Source of the DNA: Chitinimonas taiwanensis DSM 18899
GTDB taxonomy: Bacteria > Pseudomonadota > Gammaproteobacteria > Burkholderiales > Chitinimonadaceae
Direction of reading: 5' to 3'
DNA: 64,000 bases
Assembly (NCBI RefSeq): GCF_900119825.1
Contig: NZ_FPKR01000007.1
Location: forward strand, 62,001-126,000
In this document: piece after piece, positions 50,556 through 59,758 of the stretch
Layout of the letters: each line of letters starts with the position of its first letter
Position numbering within the stretch: position 1 is the first letter of the stretch
Notes under the pieces: generated by a model
Told to the model about the DNA's origin: nothing
The model's database searches: none
Seen by the model: only the letters and a program-made list of their open reading frames with translations
Translations under genes and position numbers: made by a program

Positions 50556-52379
50556 ATGTTCAAGCTGTGCTTTCGCAGCCGCCTGCGCTGGCTGGCCGGC
50601 CTGCCCATGCTGGCCCTCTTGCTGTTGATGGCCCTGTGGTTGTTCGAGCTGCAGGGCCGCCAGGCGGAGCTGGCCCGTACGCTGGCGCAAACCGGCAGCC
50701 TGCGCCATGCCAGTCAGCTCGTGCATGCGCTACAGGCCGAACGTGGCCTGAGCTTTGGCATGCAGATGGCCGGCCAGCGCAGCACCGCCAGTGTGCGGGC
50801 GGCCCGGGCGCACAGCGACGAGGCGCTGAGCCGCTTGGACGCTAGCCCCGCGGCGCGCGCGCTGGCCGAGCCGCTGCAGCGGCTGCGCGAGCAGATCGAC
50901 GACGGCAGTGCGCCCGCTGCGCAGCACTTCGCCAGCTATAGCCAGCTGATCGCCACCCTGCTCGAACACACCACACTGGCGGCGCGTCAGGCGCAGCTGG
51001 CTTCCGTACTGCGCAGCGAGTTCGCCCTGCTGGGTTTGCTGTGTATGAAGGAGGCAGCTGCGCAGGAGCGTGGCCTCTTGAACGGGGTGCTCAGTGCCGG
51101 GCGCTTTGCCGCGGGCGAGCGCGATCGCCTGGTGGCGCTGGCCGCCGAGCAGGCCGCCTGCGAACGCGATCTGCTTGGCTTTGCCGCCCCCCCCTTGGTG
51201 GACGACTACCGCCAGCGCCTGGCGGCACACACCACGGCCGACTTCCGCCTGGCGCGTGATGCGCTGCTGGTCGAGCCGCCCCGCTTCGAGATCTCGCCCG
51301 AGCACTGGTTCGGGCTGGCCTCGCAGCGCCTGGCGCAGATGCAGGCGGTAGGGGAGGGCCTGCTGGCACAGATCGATGCCGAGGCAGCGGTGGCCCAGGC
51401 CAGGCTGCGTAGCTGGTTGTACTGGAGCTTGCTGGCCGGTGCTGGGCTTTTGCTTGGTCTATGGCTATTGCAGACCAGCATCCTGCGCGGCCTTGCGCAC
51501 AGCCTGGGCGGCGAGCCCGAGCGGGTGGCCGAGATTGCCCAGGCGGTCGCCCGCGGCCAGCTCGCGCAGCAGATACCGCTGCGGCCGGGCGATGAGCACA
51601 GCGTGCTGGCGGCCATGCAGCACATGCTGCATGGGTTGTCGGCCACTGCCGTGGCCTTGCAGCAGGGCGCCAGCCAGCTATTGCACTCGGCCACCCAGGT
51701 GCAGCAGGCCTCGCAGCGCATGGCGCAATCCAGCAGCCAGCAGGCGGCCGGCCTCGAGGAAACCGCCAGCAGCGTGCAGGAGATCGCCGCCGCGGTTGCG
51801 CAGAACAGTGAGCATGCGCAGCTGACCGCCAGCATGGCCGAGCAGTCGAACCAGCAGGCGCATAGCGGCGGCAGCATGGTCAATGCGGCGGCCAGCGCCA
51901 TGCAGGCGGTGGCCAAGCAGATTGCCGATGTGGACGAGATTGCTTACCAGACCAATCTACTGGCCCTGAATGCCGCCATCGAGGCGGCGCGGGCCGGCCC
52001 GCAGGGCAGGGGATTTGCCGTCGTGGCGGGCGAGGTGCGTAAGCTGGCCGAACATGCGGGTGAGGCGGCCAAGCGCGTGGGCAGCGTGGCCGCCCAGGGC
52101 GTGCACAGCACTGCGCAGGCGAGCCAGATGCTGGCCGAGATAGCACCGGCCGTGCAGCGCACTGCCGAGCTGGTGGCCGCCATCAGCGTGGCCTGCCAGG
52201 ATCAGGCCGATGGCACGCGCCAGATCAATCTGGCGCTGGGCCATCTCTCCCAGGGGGTGCAGGAGAACGCCGCCACGGCCGAGCTGCTGGCGCAGATCGC
52301 CAGTGATATGCGCCAGCAGGCCGAGATCATGCATGGCCTGGTCGGCTTCTTTGCCCCAGGCGAGCTCAGGCCTGCGTAG
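50556..52379 (+). CDS. Methyl-accepting chemotaxis protein with NIT-type sensor, copy 2
   Basis: 607 aa, same architecture as the preceding gene but shorter. Helices at about 12-32 and 290-308; sensor region with [19 protein letters not shown] and [19 protein letters not shown]. The membrane-proximal HAMP is degenerate. The signalling tip [19 protein letters not shown] and [17 protein letters not shown] are intact. The pair arose by tandem duplication and then diverged strongly in the sensor, so the ligands may differ. Its 3' end overlaps the convergent paiB-like gene by 14 bases. Confidence 0.87.
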   Translation: MFKLCFRSRLRWLAGLPMLALLLLMALWLFELQGRQAELARTLAQTGSLRHASQLVHALQAERGLSFGMQMAGQRSTASVRAARAHSDEALSRLDASPAARALAEPLQRLREQIDDGSAPAAQHFASYSQLIATLLEHTTLAARQAQLASVLRSEFALLGLLCMKEAAAQERGLLNGVLSAGRFAAGERDRLVALAAEQAACERDLLGFAAPPLVDDYRQRLAAHTTADFRLARDALLVEPPRFEISPEHWFGLASQRLAQMQAVGEGLLAQIDAEAAVAQARLRSWLYWSLLAGAGLLLGLWLLQTSILRGLAHSLGGEPERVAEIAQAVARGQLAQQIPLRPGDEHSVLAAMQHMLHGLSATAVALQQGASQLLHSATQVQQASQRMAQSSSQQAAGLEETASSVQEIAAAVAQNSEHAQLTASMAEQSNQQAHSGGSMVNAAASAMQAVAKQIADVDEIAYQTNLLALNAAIEAARAGPQGRGFAVVAGEVRKLAEHAGEAAKRVGSVAAQGVHSTAQASQMLAEIAPAVQRTAELVAAISVACQDQADGTRQINLALGHLSQGVQENAATAELLAQIASDMRQQAEIMHGLVGFFAPGELRPA

Positions 52380-53007
52380 CGGCCGCGCTGCGCTCCATCC
52401 AGTCGGCCAGCGCGGCGGAACGGCGATCGCCGCTGGCGCGCAGGCCGGCCAGCGTGCCGGCAATGTCGGCGGCCGGGCGGTTCTGGCTGAGCTTGAACTT
52501 GCCCTGCAGGCTGTCCAGCTCGATCTCGACACCCACGATGACCCGATATAGCTGCGCCAACCAGTCGGCCGGCGCTTCCTCCAGACGCCAGGGGCGTGCT
52601 TGGCCGGCTTCGAAGCGCGTGGTCAGCTCGGTCAGTAGCGCTGTCAGCCGGGCGGGGTCGCGATAGCAATGCAGGCGGCCGCGCGCTTCCACCACCGCAT
52701 AGTTCCAGGTCGGCACCGCCTTGTGCTGCTCTGCCTTGCTCGGGTACCAGTTGGGTGACACATAGGCATCCGGCCCGTGGAACAGCACGCTCACCATCTG
52801 GCCATCGGCCTGGGCGAGCGGGTTGGGCCCGGCCAGATGGCCGATCAGCTTGCCCGGCGTGCCGGGGACCGCCTGCCAGAGCAGGGGCAGCAGATTGGCC
52901 TCTATACCCTGCGCACCGTGGTGTAGCACGGTGGCCAGCGGATAGGCGGCGATCAGCCCTGTCAGCAGCGCGGGCCGGTTTTCCTGGAAGTGACTGGGTT
53001 GGTACAT
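52366..53007 (-). CDS. PaiB-family FMN-binding protein
   Basis: 213 aa. PaiB features: start [63 protein letters not shown] and the tail [11 protein letters not shown]. PaiB proteins have a split-barrel flavin fold; the Bacillus member was described as a regulator of protease and sporulation genes, but an FMN-dependent enzymatic role is also considered. It lies with a second split-barrel protein gene next to a MocR regulator. Confidence 0.88.
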   Translation of the reverse strand: MYQPSHFQENRPALLTGLIAAYPLATVLHHGAQGIEANLLPLLWQAVPGTPGKLIGHLAGPNPLAQADGQMVSVLFHGPDAYVSPNWYPSKAEQHKAVPTWNYAVVEARGRLHCYRDPARLTALLTELTTRFEAGQARPWRLEEAPADWLAQLYRVIVGVEIELDSLQGKFKLSQNRPAADIAGTLAGLRASGDRRSAALADWMERSAAATQA

Positions 53008-53022
53008 GGTGGGCTCGCAAAA

Positions 53023-53643
53023 TCAGGCCGGGCAGCTCGCCGTGGCCGGGTCGGGTATCGGGGTGCCGAAGCGGGTTTCCAGCGGCCACACGCCCGCCCA
53101 GACTGGCAGACCGAGATCAGCCACATCGTCCTCGGGCGGGCCGCTGCGCTGCTTGGCCACCGCCTCGCGTATCGTCAGCGCCAGCACGCTGGTGGCGGCG
53201 AACTCGTTCGCATCCGGCATGCGCACCAGTGCGCGCCGGCCGGCTTCCACCTTGTCCATGAAGGCCTCGAAGGACGCCCATTTCTCGGCCGCATCCTCCA
53301 CCTTGCGAAAGCTGCCATACAGCATGGCGGAGCGATAGTTCATCGAGTGATTGAAAGCCGAGCGGGCCAGTACCAGGCCGTCCAGCAGGGTCACGTTCAC
53401 GCAGGCCGGCGTGCCCTCGGCCAGGGCGCGCATCATGCGGCTGCCATTGCTGCCGTGGATATACAGCGTATCGCCCACGCGCCAGTGCGCGGTGGGTAGG
53501 CAGTGCGGCTGGCCGTCCACGCTGAAGGCCACCTGGCAGACCCAGCCGGCGTCCAGGATCGCCTCGACGGTGGCCTGCTGGTAGTCGGCTCGCTCGGCGG
53601 CGCGACGGACACGGGTTAGCGGGGTGGTGGCAAAGCTGCTCAT
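53023..53643 (-). CDS. Pyridoxamine-phosphate-oxidase-like flavin protein
   Basis: 206 aa from ATG 53643 (MSSFATTPLTRVRRAAERADY, positions 1-21). Split-barrel fold of the Pyridox_oxase_2 group: VAFSVDGQPHCLPTAHWRVGD, positions 37-57, YIHGSNGSRMM, VTLLDGLVLARSAFNHSMNYRSAM in the middle. FMN or haem cofactor is typical of the group. Fifteen bases upstream of the paiB-like gene and 74 bases from the divergent MocR regulator, so regulated by it in all likelihood. Confidence 0.83.
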   Translation of the reverse strand: MSSFATTPLTRVRRAAERADYQQATVEAILDAGWVCQVAFSVDGQPHCLPTAHWRVGDTLYIHGSNGSRMMRALAEGTPACVNVTLLDGLVLARSAFNHSMNYRSAMLYGSFRKVEDAAEKWASFEAFMDKVEAGRRALVRMPDANEFAATSVLALTIREAVAKQRSGPPEDDVADLGLPVWAGVWPLETRFGTPIPDPATASCPA

Positions 53644-53717
53644 GGGACGGGCTTTCTGGGCTTGACGAAAAGAGAGCTGCAGCGTAAATCGCGAGCAGTC
53701 CCTGATCGAGTACCAGA

Positions 53718-55211
53718 ATGCGCACACTGGATGGAACCAATTTAACCGCCCTGGCCGAGCACCTGGCCCAGCAGCTGGTACGCGAGGCGCGCGAACCCCT
53801 GCACCGCCAGCTGTATCGGCAATTGCGCAGCGCGGTGCGCCAGGGCTGGCTGGCGCCGGGCAGTCCGCTGCCGGCCAGCCGCAGCCTGGCGCAGGAACTG
53901 GGTCTGGGCCGCAATACCGTGCTGCATGCCTACGAGCAGCTGTGCGCCGAGGGCTACTGCCAGGGTCGGCCCGGCGCGGGCACCTTTGTCAGCCTGGCCT
54001 CGCCCGACCAGGGCCCGGCGCCCGCGGCCGATGTCCCACCCACGGGCGCCGAACGTGGCCTGGCGCGCCGGGCCGAGGCGCTGCTCGAGCAGATCACCCT
54101 GCGCCCCGAGCACCCGGCCGCCGCCTTTCAGCCTGGCCTGCCCGATCTGGCCGCTTTTCCCTGGTCTTTATGGTGGAGGTTGCTGCATGCACAGCAAAAG
54201 GCCAGCACGCCGGCTGAGCTTGGCTACCGCAGCGACGGTGGTCATCCGGCCCTGCGCCAGGCGCTGGCCGACTATCTGCGCCTGTCGCGCGGGGTCAATT
54301 GCACGGCCGAGCAGATCCTGATCAGCGGCGGTATGCAGCAAAGCCTGGACCTGCTGGCACGCAGCCTGGCCGAGGCGGGCGAGACAGCCTGGATCGAGGA
54401 GCCCGGCTATAGCGGCGCGGCCCAGGCTTTCCAGGCGGCTGGTCTTGCCTGCCAGCCGGTGCCGCTCGATGCGGGGGGGCTGCACTGGCAGGGTGCCAGC
54501 CTGCCGCGCCCACGCCTGATCTATGTGACGCCCTCGCACCAGTACCCGCTCGGCTGCGTGATGCCGCTGGCGCGCCGCCATGCGCTGCTGGCCGAGGCGG
54601 CACGCCAGGATGCCTGGATCATCGAGGACGATTACGACAGCGAGTTTCGCCATACTGGCCAGCCGCTGGCCGCGCTGCAGGGCCTCGATCGCCAGGGGCG
54701 CGTGCTCTATCTGGGCACCTTCAGCAAGGTGATGTTTCCCGCCCTGCGCCTTGGCTATCTGGTGGTGCCACCGGCGCTGCTGGCGCCGCTGCGCAGCCTG
54801 CAGGCGCGCCTCTATCGCGAGAGCGATTACCCGACCCAAGCCGCGCTGGCCGACTTCATCCGTCTGGGCCACTTCGGCAGCCATCTGCGCCGCATGCGCG
54901 GCGTGTACGCGCGCCGCCAAGCCAAGCTGCGTGATGTGCTGCATGCCGAACTCGGTGATGCGCTGCAGCTTATGGGCGGCGAGGCCGGCATGCACATGAC
55001 CGCCCGCCTGCCGCCAGGCAGCGACGACAGGGCGATCAGCGCGGCCCTGGCCAAGATCGGCCTCTGCGCTCCACCGCTGGCCGACTACTGCCTCGGCACG
55101 CCGCCTTTCCCTGGCCTGGTGCTCGGTTATGCCGGTGTGGCCGAGGATGCGCTGCTCCTGAACACAGTGCGCCTGGCCGCTGTGTTGCGCGGTTTCGGCA
55201 TCGGCGCCTGA
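53718..55211 (+). CDS. MocR-family regulator (GntR helix-turn-helix plus aminotransferase domain)
   Basis: 497 aa. Winged helix at about 27-95 (PLHRQLYRQLRSAVRQGWL, LPASRSLAQELGLGRNTVLHAYEQL over 52-76). Type I aminotransferase domain to the end, with the PLP-binding lysine K337 in YLGTFSKVMFPALRLGYL and DDYDSEFRHTG for the cofactor ring. MocR proteins use PLP to sense amino acids or vitamin B6 and often regulate a divergent gene; here that gene is a flavin split-barrel protein of the pyridoxamine oxidase superfamily. Confidence 0.9.
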   Translation: MRTLDGTNLTALAEHLAQQLVREAREPLHRQLYRQLRSAVRQGWLAPGSPLPASRSLAQELGLGRNTVLHAYEQLCAEGYCQGRPGAGTFVSLASPDQGPAPAADVPPTGAERGLARRAEALLEQITLRPEHPAAAFQPGLPDLAAFPWSLWWRLLHAQQKASTPAELGYRSDGGHPALRQALADYLRLSRGVNCTAEQILISGGMQQSLDLLARSLAEAGETAWIEEPGYSGAAQAFQAAGLACQPVPLDAGGLHWQGASLPRPRLIYVTPSHQYPLGCVMPLARRHALLAEAARQDAWIIEDDYDSEFRHTGQPLAALQGLDRQGRVLYLGTFSKVMFPALRLGYLVVPPALLAPLRSLQARLYRESDYPTQAALADFIRLGHFGSHLRRMRGVYARRQAKLRDVLHAELGDALQLMGGEAGMHMTARLPPGSDDRAISAALAKIGLCAPPLADYCLGTPPFPGLVLGYAGVAEDALLLNTVRLAAVLRGFGIGA

Positions 55212-55301
55212 GGCCGGCGTGTGCGCTTGCTGCCGGTGGCGGATTTGGCTAGCCTGCCCGCCCTGCCGCGACCGTAGCGGCAGCAATAGGGGGAATAACA
55301 C

Positions 55302-56822
55302 ATGATCCAACACAAGAAGAATCTGCTTGGCCTTGCACTGTGTGCGGCCTGGCTCAGCGCCTGTGGCGGCGGTGGCGAGTCGCCATCCTGGGTGGGTAAT
55401 GGCGGCAGTGTCAGCTCCAGCGGTGCTGGCGTGACTGCGCAGCGCTGCGCGCCGAATAACCCGTATCGCGCCCAGGCCAGCAGCCCCACCAGCCTCGGTA
55501 CGCTGGCCGATGAGAAACGCTGGGTGCGCGACTATATGGAGCGCGCCTATTTGTGGTACCGCGACATCCCGGCCGTGAATGCGACGGCCAGCAATTTCAG
55601 CAATGAGCGTGATGTCTACGGCTCGCTCGATGCTTATTTCACCGCCCTGAAGAGCCCGCAGTTCACTGCCTCGGGCAAGCGCAAAGATGAGTTCAGCTTT
55701 ACCTATCCGAGCCGCGAGTGGCAGGCCCTGTCGCAGTCGGGCAGCGTGCTCGGTTATGGCATCGAATGGCATTTCGATTCGCGCACTGCGCCGCGCGGCA
55801 TCAAGGTCGCCTATGTGGAACCAAACTCGCCGGCCGCCCAACAGGGCGTGCAGCGTGGCGATCTGCTGCTCAGTGCTGATGGTCTGTCGGTCGATGTGAC
55901 GGCCGAGAATGATGTCGATCTGCTCAATGCTGCGCTCTTCCCCAGTGCCGGCACCCATGGCTTTGTATTCAGCCGTGCCGGCGTGGTCCAGCCCACGTTG
56001 AACCTGACTGCCACCCAGGTCAGCAAGCAGCCGGTACTGGTCAGCAAGACCCTGGCGCTGGGTGGAGATAAGGTTGGCTATCTGCTGTTCAACGACCATA
56101 TCGCCAGCGCGGAAACCCCGCTGATCAACGCCTTCAGCCAGTTCCAGGCCGAAGGCGTCAGCGATCTGGTGCTCGACCTGCGCTATAACGGCGGCGGCTA
56201 TCTGTATCTGGCTGCCGAGGTCGCTTATATGATCGCCGGCCCTGCACGCACCCAGGGCAAGCTGTTCGAACAATTGCAGTACAACGACAAGCGCCAGGCC
56301 GATACCGCCAATGGCGCGACACCGTTCTACAACACTGCCTGCCTGCTGGACAGTCGCTATAACTGCACCTCCAGCCAACCCCTGCCCAGCCTGAACCTGC
56401 CGCGCGTGTATGTGCTGACCACCGACGCGACCTGTTCGGCCAGCGAGGCCATCATCAACGGCCTGCGTGGTGTGGATGTGGATGTGCAGATTATTGGCAG
56501 CACCAGCTGCGGCAAGCCCTATGGTTTCACCGCGCAGGACAACTGCGGCATCTCCTATTTCCCCATCGAGTTCGTCGGCAGCAATGCCAAGGGCTTTGGC
56601 GACTACGCCGATGGCTTCGCCCCAAGCTGCGTGAGTGGGGACGATTTCGCCAGCGCGCTGGGCGATAGCAATGAGGGCATGTTGGCCGCTGCGCTGTACA
56701 AGCGCACGCACGGGGTTTGCCAGCCGGTATCCGCGGCGCGCCGTATCGTGGGACCGGGGGCGGTAGAGGGCTTCCTGCTGCGTCCGCCTGTGCGCGAGAA
56801 CCGCATTCTGTTGCCGCGTTAA
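55302..56822 (+). CDS. S41-family (C-terminal processing) peptidase lipoprotein
   Basis: 506 aa. Lipoprotein signal with LSAC-GGGGES. A helical N-terminal part, a PDZ domain (about 165-230, GIKVAYVEPNSPAAQQGVQRGDLLLS in that range) and a tail-specific protease domain follow: VLDLRYNGGGYLYLAAEVAYMIAG near 289-312, catalytic Ser in ATCSASEAIINGL, and Lys in TSCGKPYGF. It probably acts as a periplasmic or surface protease. GGGGGAAT precedes the ATG. Confidence 0.86.
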   Translation: MIQHKKNLLGLALCAAWLSACGGGGESPSWVGNGGSVSSSGAGVTAQRCAPNNPYRAQASSPTSLGTLADEKRWVRDYMERAYLWYRDIPAVNATASNFSNERDVYGSLDAYFTALKSPQFTASGKRKDEFSFTYPSREWQALSQSGSVLGYGIEWHFDSRTAPRGIKVAYVEPNSPAAQQGVQRGDLLLSADGLSVDVTAENDVDLLNAALFPSAGTHGFVFSRAGVVQPTLNLTATQVSKQPVLVSKTLALGGDKVGYLLFNDHIASAETPLINAFSQFQAEGVSDLVLDLRYNGGGYLYLAAEVAYMIAGPARTQGKLFEQLQYNDKRQADTANGATPFYNTACLLDSRYNCTSSQPLPSLNLPRVYVLTTDATCSASEAIINGLRGVDVDVQIIGSTSCGKPYGFTAQDNCGISYFPIEFVGSNAKGFGDYADGFAPSCVSGDDFASALGDSNEGMLAAALYKRTHGVCQPVSAARRIVGPGAVEGFLLRPPVRENRILLPR

Positions 56823-56847
56823 GCGGCCTGCGCCAGCCAGTTGAAAT

Positions 56848-56870
56848 GGGACCCATCCGGGTCCCTTTTT
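56848..56870 (+). terminator. Intrinsic terminator after the S41 peptidase gene
   Basis: GGGACCC/GGGTCCC stem with loop ATCC, then five T. Confidence 0.88.
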
Positions 56871-56882
56871 GCGTGTGCGCGG

Positions 56883-57821
56883 CTAGGGCGAGCTGCGTGG
56901 GTGTTTGGGCTTGCTGCGCCGCGCGGGGGCCAGCTCGCTGCTCAGGTCGTCCCACCAGAACGCTTCGTGGCGCGGCCCGCCTTGCTTGAGCAGCGGGTTG
57001 TCGATGCGGAATACCCGCCGCCCGCGCAGGTCGAGTCCGGCCAACACCTGGCGCTTGTAAGCGAGGTAGTGGCGCTGAAACGCACCGCTGCGTGCCAGGC
57101 TGCGCAAGCCGCTTTCGATGCGCCGCGCCATGCGCTCGCCCTCGGCCGTGCGTGGTACGAAGAAGTAGCGCGGCATCGGGTAGTGCAGCATCAGCCGCTG
57201 TTCTATCTGCAAGCCGGGCAGGATATGGCCCTGGGCCAGCCATTCGGCCTGGATCTCGTTCACCCCACGCGAGAACAGGTCGAAACGCCCGGCGCGCAGC
57301 ATGGGGAACAGGTCGTTGTACTGGTCGCCCAACACTACCTTGAAGCCGGCCTGGCTCAGTATCTTGGCATCCACCCAGGTCTTACCCTGGCCGATGCTGA
57401 AGGCCTGCAGCTGCTCGAGCGTCTTGACCTGGTCGAGCTTGGCCTGCAGCTCGGGGCGGATCAGGAACAGGCGATAGCCGAGCAGGCCGCGGTCGAGCGG
57501 AATTGGAATCGCGCGCAACTGGCTTTCCAGCTCGGGGTTGCTGGCGCGGGTCAGGATGTTGATGCGCCCGGTGTCGCCGCTGGCCACCTCGGCCAGCGCG
57601 CGCTGCGAGCTCAGCGGCGTGGCATAGCTTTGCAGTGTGTAGGGGCCGTAGCTGGCGCTGCTGGCCTGCAGGGCGGCGTCCAGCAGCGTCCAGTAGTAGT
57701 GGAGGCGCTGGTCCTGCGGGTGCTCGGGCGGCGGGTAGATGAAGCGCATGCCCGCACCGGCCTGGGCGGGCAGGCTGAGCAATACACAGGCCAGGCAGAG
57801 AAGGCGAACCAGCAGGCGCAC
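56883..57821 (-). CDS. Periplasmic solute-binding-like protein at the end of the nitrate block
   Basis: 312 aa with a signal peptide (LLCLACVLLSLPAQA). The fold resembles family-3 binding proteins (MRFIYPPPEHPQDQRLHYYW, FDLFSRGVNEIQAEW, KVVLGDQYNDLF) but it lacks the standard signature and no cognate permease is near. The C-terminal 40 residues are basic. It follows the double P-box protein gene by 73 bases on the same strand. Possibly a sensor subunit; ligand unknown. Confidence 0.65.
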   Translation of the reverse strand: MRLLVRLLCLACVLLSLPAQAGAGMRFIYPPPEHPQDQRLHYYWTLLDAALQASSASYGPYTLQSYATPLSSQRALAEVASGDTGRINILTRASNPELESQLRAIPIPLDRGLLGYRLFLIRPELQAKLDQVKTLEQLQAFSIGQGKTWVDAKILSQAGFKVVLGDQYNDLFPMLRAGRFDLFSRGVNEIQAEWLAQGHILPGLQIEQRLMLHYPMPRYFFVPRTAEGERMARRIESGLRSLARSGAFQRHYLAYKRQVLAGLDLRGRRVFRIDNPLLKQGGPRHEAFWWDDLSSELAPARRSKPKHPRSSP

Positions 57822-57894
57822 GGTCGGGCAGGGGAAGGAAAACAGGCCCCAGTATAAGCGCAGCCTGGCCCACTGGCTGACGGCTTGGCGCCGC

Positions 57895-58665
57895 TCAGGG
57901 CTGCTTGGCCGGCAATTGCTCGTACAGCGCGGTAATCGTGTTCATGGTTTCCAGGATGCGCTCGCTGGTGGTGGCCACATCGCGCCGGCCGGCCTCGTCG
58001 CTGCCTGCAGCTAGGGCCGCATCGAAGAACCACCATTGCTGGCGCGCCAGTTCTAGCTCGCGCTGGATGCGTGGGGTACTCAATGGCGCGCTTTCCAGGC
58101 GAGCAAGGCCCGCCAGAAATTCACTGCGTGCCTGACTCAACGCACGCTCCTCGGCCACGCCAGCCATGCCCCAGGCGCGGAACAGGTACAGCTTGGCCAG
58201 GCGCTGGCTGAGCATGCGCTGGCGGCCAGCCAGGTTGACCAGCTCGGCCTGTGGCGTGCCCGCCTGTTCTTGCCAGGCCACGGTGGCGGCATGGGCCACG
58301 CTCAAGAGCTCGTCCGACAACTGCAGCACCTGGCGACCATGTTCTGGCGTGGCCGGCTGGGCCAGGGTTTCGCGGTAGCGCAGCCATAGCCCATCCAGGC
58401 GGCCGTAATGGGCTTTGATCGCCGCGCTGGGTGCATGCGCCTGCAGGGTGCGCAGCTGCGTTTCAAAGGTGCGCACCGAGGCTGCCAGGATGCCCTGCGC
58501 CTGTGGGGTCTCGACCTTGAGCGCCAGCTGGGCGAAGGCCTTGGCCATGCGCTGGCTGAGCATGCGCTGACGGCCGGCCTGGTTGATCGCATCGGCATCG
58601 GAAATCGCGCCCTGTGCAGGCAGGGCCAAGAGCGTGGACAGAACAAGGGTGAGCAGGGCACGCAT
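57895..58665 (-). CDS. Free-standing periplasmic protein with two PilJ/NarX-type P-box domains
   Basis: 256 aa. Signal peptide (LTLVLSTLLALPAQG). Two copies of a helical domain, each starting with the P-box-like motif known from NarX/NarQ and PilJ N-terminal domains: INQAGRQRMLSQRM at 27-40 and VNLAGRQRMLSQRL at 143-156. In NarX this motif forms the nitrate pocket at a dimer interface. Here no membrane helix or kinase is attached, so it would be a soluble nitrate-binding or -sensing protein. It follows the nitrate ABC ATPase gene by 66 bases. Confidence 0.78.
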   Translation of the reverse strand: MRALLTLVLSTLLALPAQGAISDADAINQAGRQRMLSQRMAKAFAQLALKVETPQAQGILAASVRTFETQLRTLQAHAPSAAIKAHYGRLDGLWLRYRETLAQPATPEHGRQVLQLSDELLSVAHAATVAWQEQAGTPQAELVNLAGRQRMLSQRLAKLYLFRAWGMAGVAEERALSQARSEFLAGLARLESAPLSTPRIQRELELARQQWWFFDAALAAGSDEAGRRDVATTSERILETMNTITALYEQLPAKQP

Positions 58666-58731
58666 GGCGTCCTCCTTCTTGAATGGGATAGTGGCGGGAA
58701 AGGGCAGGCTGGGCCGGCCTGCCCTGGTGGC

Positions 58732-59523
58732 CTAGGCTGCCTGACGCATCTCGCGCCGGTACAGGAACTCCAGCACCGCCGTGCGCGCGGCGTGGTAGGC
58801 CGGGTCGCCGGCCAGCGCCAGGCGATCGCGTGGGCGTGGCAGGTCCACGGCCAGGATTTCGCCTATGGTGGCGGCCGGCCCATTGGTCATCATCACGATG
58901 CGGTCGCTCAGCAGTACGGCCTCGTCCACATCATGGGTCACCATCAGCGTGGTGGTGCGTGTCTGCGCAACGATCTTGATCAGCTCATCCTGCAGATGGG
59001 CGCGGGTCAACGCGTCGAGCGCACCGAACGGCTCATCGAGCAGCAGCACCTTCGGTTGCATGGCCAGCGCGCGCGCAATGCCCACACGTTGCTTCATGCC
59101 GCCGGAAATCTCGTGCGGATGCTTATGCTCGGCATGCGTAAGACCAACTAGGGCCATTGCCTCATGGGTGCGCTGCTTGAGCTTGGCGCGACCTTCCTTG
59201 GCGCCGAATACCCGCTCCACGGCCAAGTAGACATTCTCGAAGCAGCTGAGCCAGGGTAAGAGCGAATGGTTCTGGAACACCACGCCACGATCGGGGCCCG
59301 GGCCGGCGATCTGGCGGTTATTGCATAGCAGCACGCCCCCGGTGGGCTCCAGTAAACCGGCCACTAGGTTCAGTACCGTGGATTTGCCACAGCCCGAATG
59401 GCCAATCAGGGAAACGAATTCGCCCTCGGCCATATCGAGGTTCACATTACGCAAGGCCACGAAACGCCCTTGCTTGGTATCGAAGGCCATGCCCACGTCT
59501 TGCAGCTGTACGAACTTATCCAT
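58732..59523 (-). CDS. Nitrate/nitrite ABC transporter ATPase (NrtC/NrtD-type)
   Basis: 263 aa from ATG 59523 (MDKFVQLQDVGMAF); the frame extends upstream without a ribosome site. Walker A GHSGCGKST, signature ISGGMKQRVGIARAL, Walker B LLLDEPFGALDALTR. The sequence groups with the NrtD/TauB/SsuB branch and lacks the C-terminal regulatory domain of cyanobacterial NrtC. Drives nitrate import with the permease and binding protein encoded upstream. Confidence 0.88.
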   Translation of the reverse strand: MDKFVQLQDVGMAFDTKQGRFVALRNVNLDMAEGEFVSLIGHSGCGKSTVLNLVAGLLEPTGGVLLCNNRQIAGPGPDRGVVFQNHSLLPWLSCFENVYLAVERVFGAKEGRAKLKQRTHEAMALVGLTHAEHKHPHEISGGMKQRVGIARALAMQPKVLLLDEPFGALDALTRAHLQDELIKIVAQTRTTTLMVTHDVDEAVLLSDRIVMMTNGPAATIGEILAVDLPRPRDRLALAGDPAYHAARTAVLEFLYRREMRQAA

Positions 59524-59690
59524 GCTTTGCTCCTTGATCGACGCAGGCGCAGCGCAGTTGGCGCGCCAGGCGTCGGTTGAAGAAGGGGTAGGGGGCGCCG
59601 CCTGAAGCTTCCCGGCTGCCATGACAGCACCCCCGCCCTATTGCCTGCTCTGTTGAACGCGGTGCAGTGCAAGCCCGCTGAGTGGCCGAG

Positions 59691-59720
59691 GCGCGGCCCG
59701 GCCCGGCGCGGCGCGGCGCG
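59691..59720. repeat. GC-only repeat in the nrtB-ATPase gap
   Basis: An uninterrupted 30-base G+C run built of GCGGC/CCGGC units lies in the 235-base gap between the permease and ATPase genes. It can fold into GC hairpins, with an AAGCC stretch beside it. A segmental mRNA stabiliser or attenuator is possible; no T tract is present. Confidence 0.45.
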
Positions 59721-59758
59721 AAGCCGCAGCAGGCACGCACTGCTGACCTCACACCTGC

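Noticed and set aside
48632-50608. 658-codon open frame opposite the first chemoreceptor
   Set aside because: Shadow of the receptor gene; His/Arg/Gln-rich low-complexity translation without motifs.
54168-56711. 847-codon open frame on the minus strand
   Set aside because: It spans the antisense of the MocR and S41 peptidase genes, both of which have clear domain motifs.
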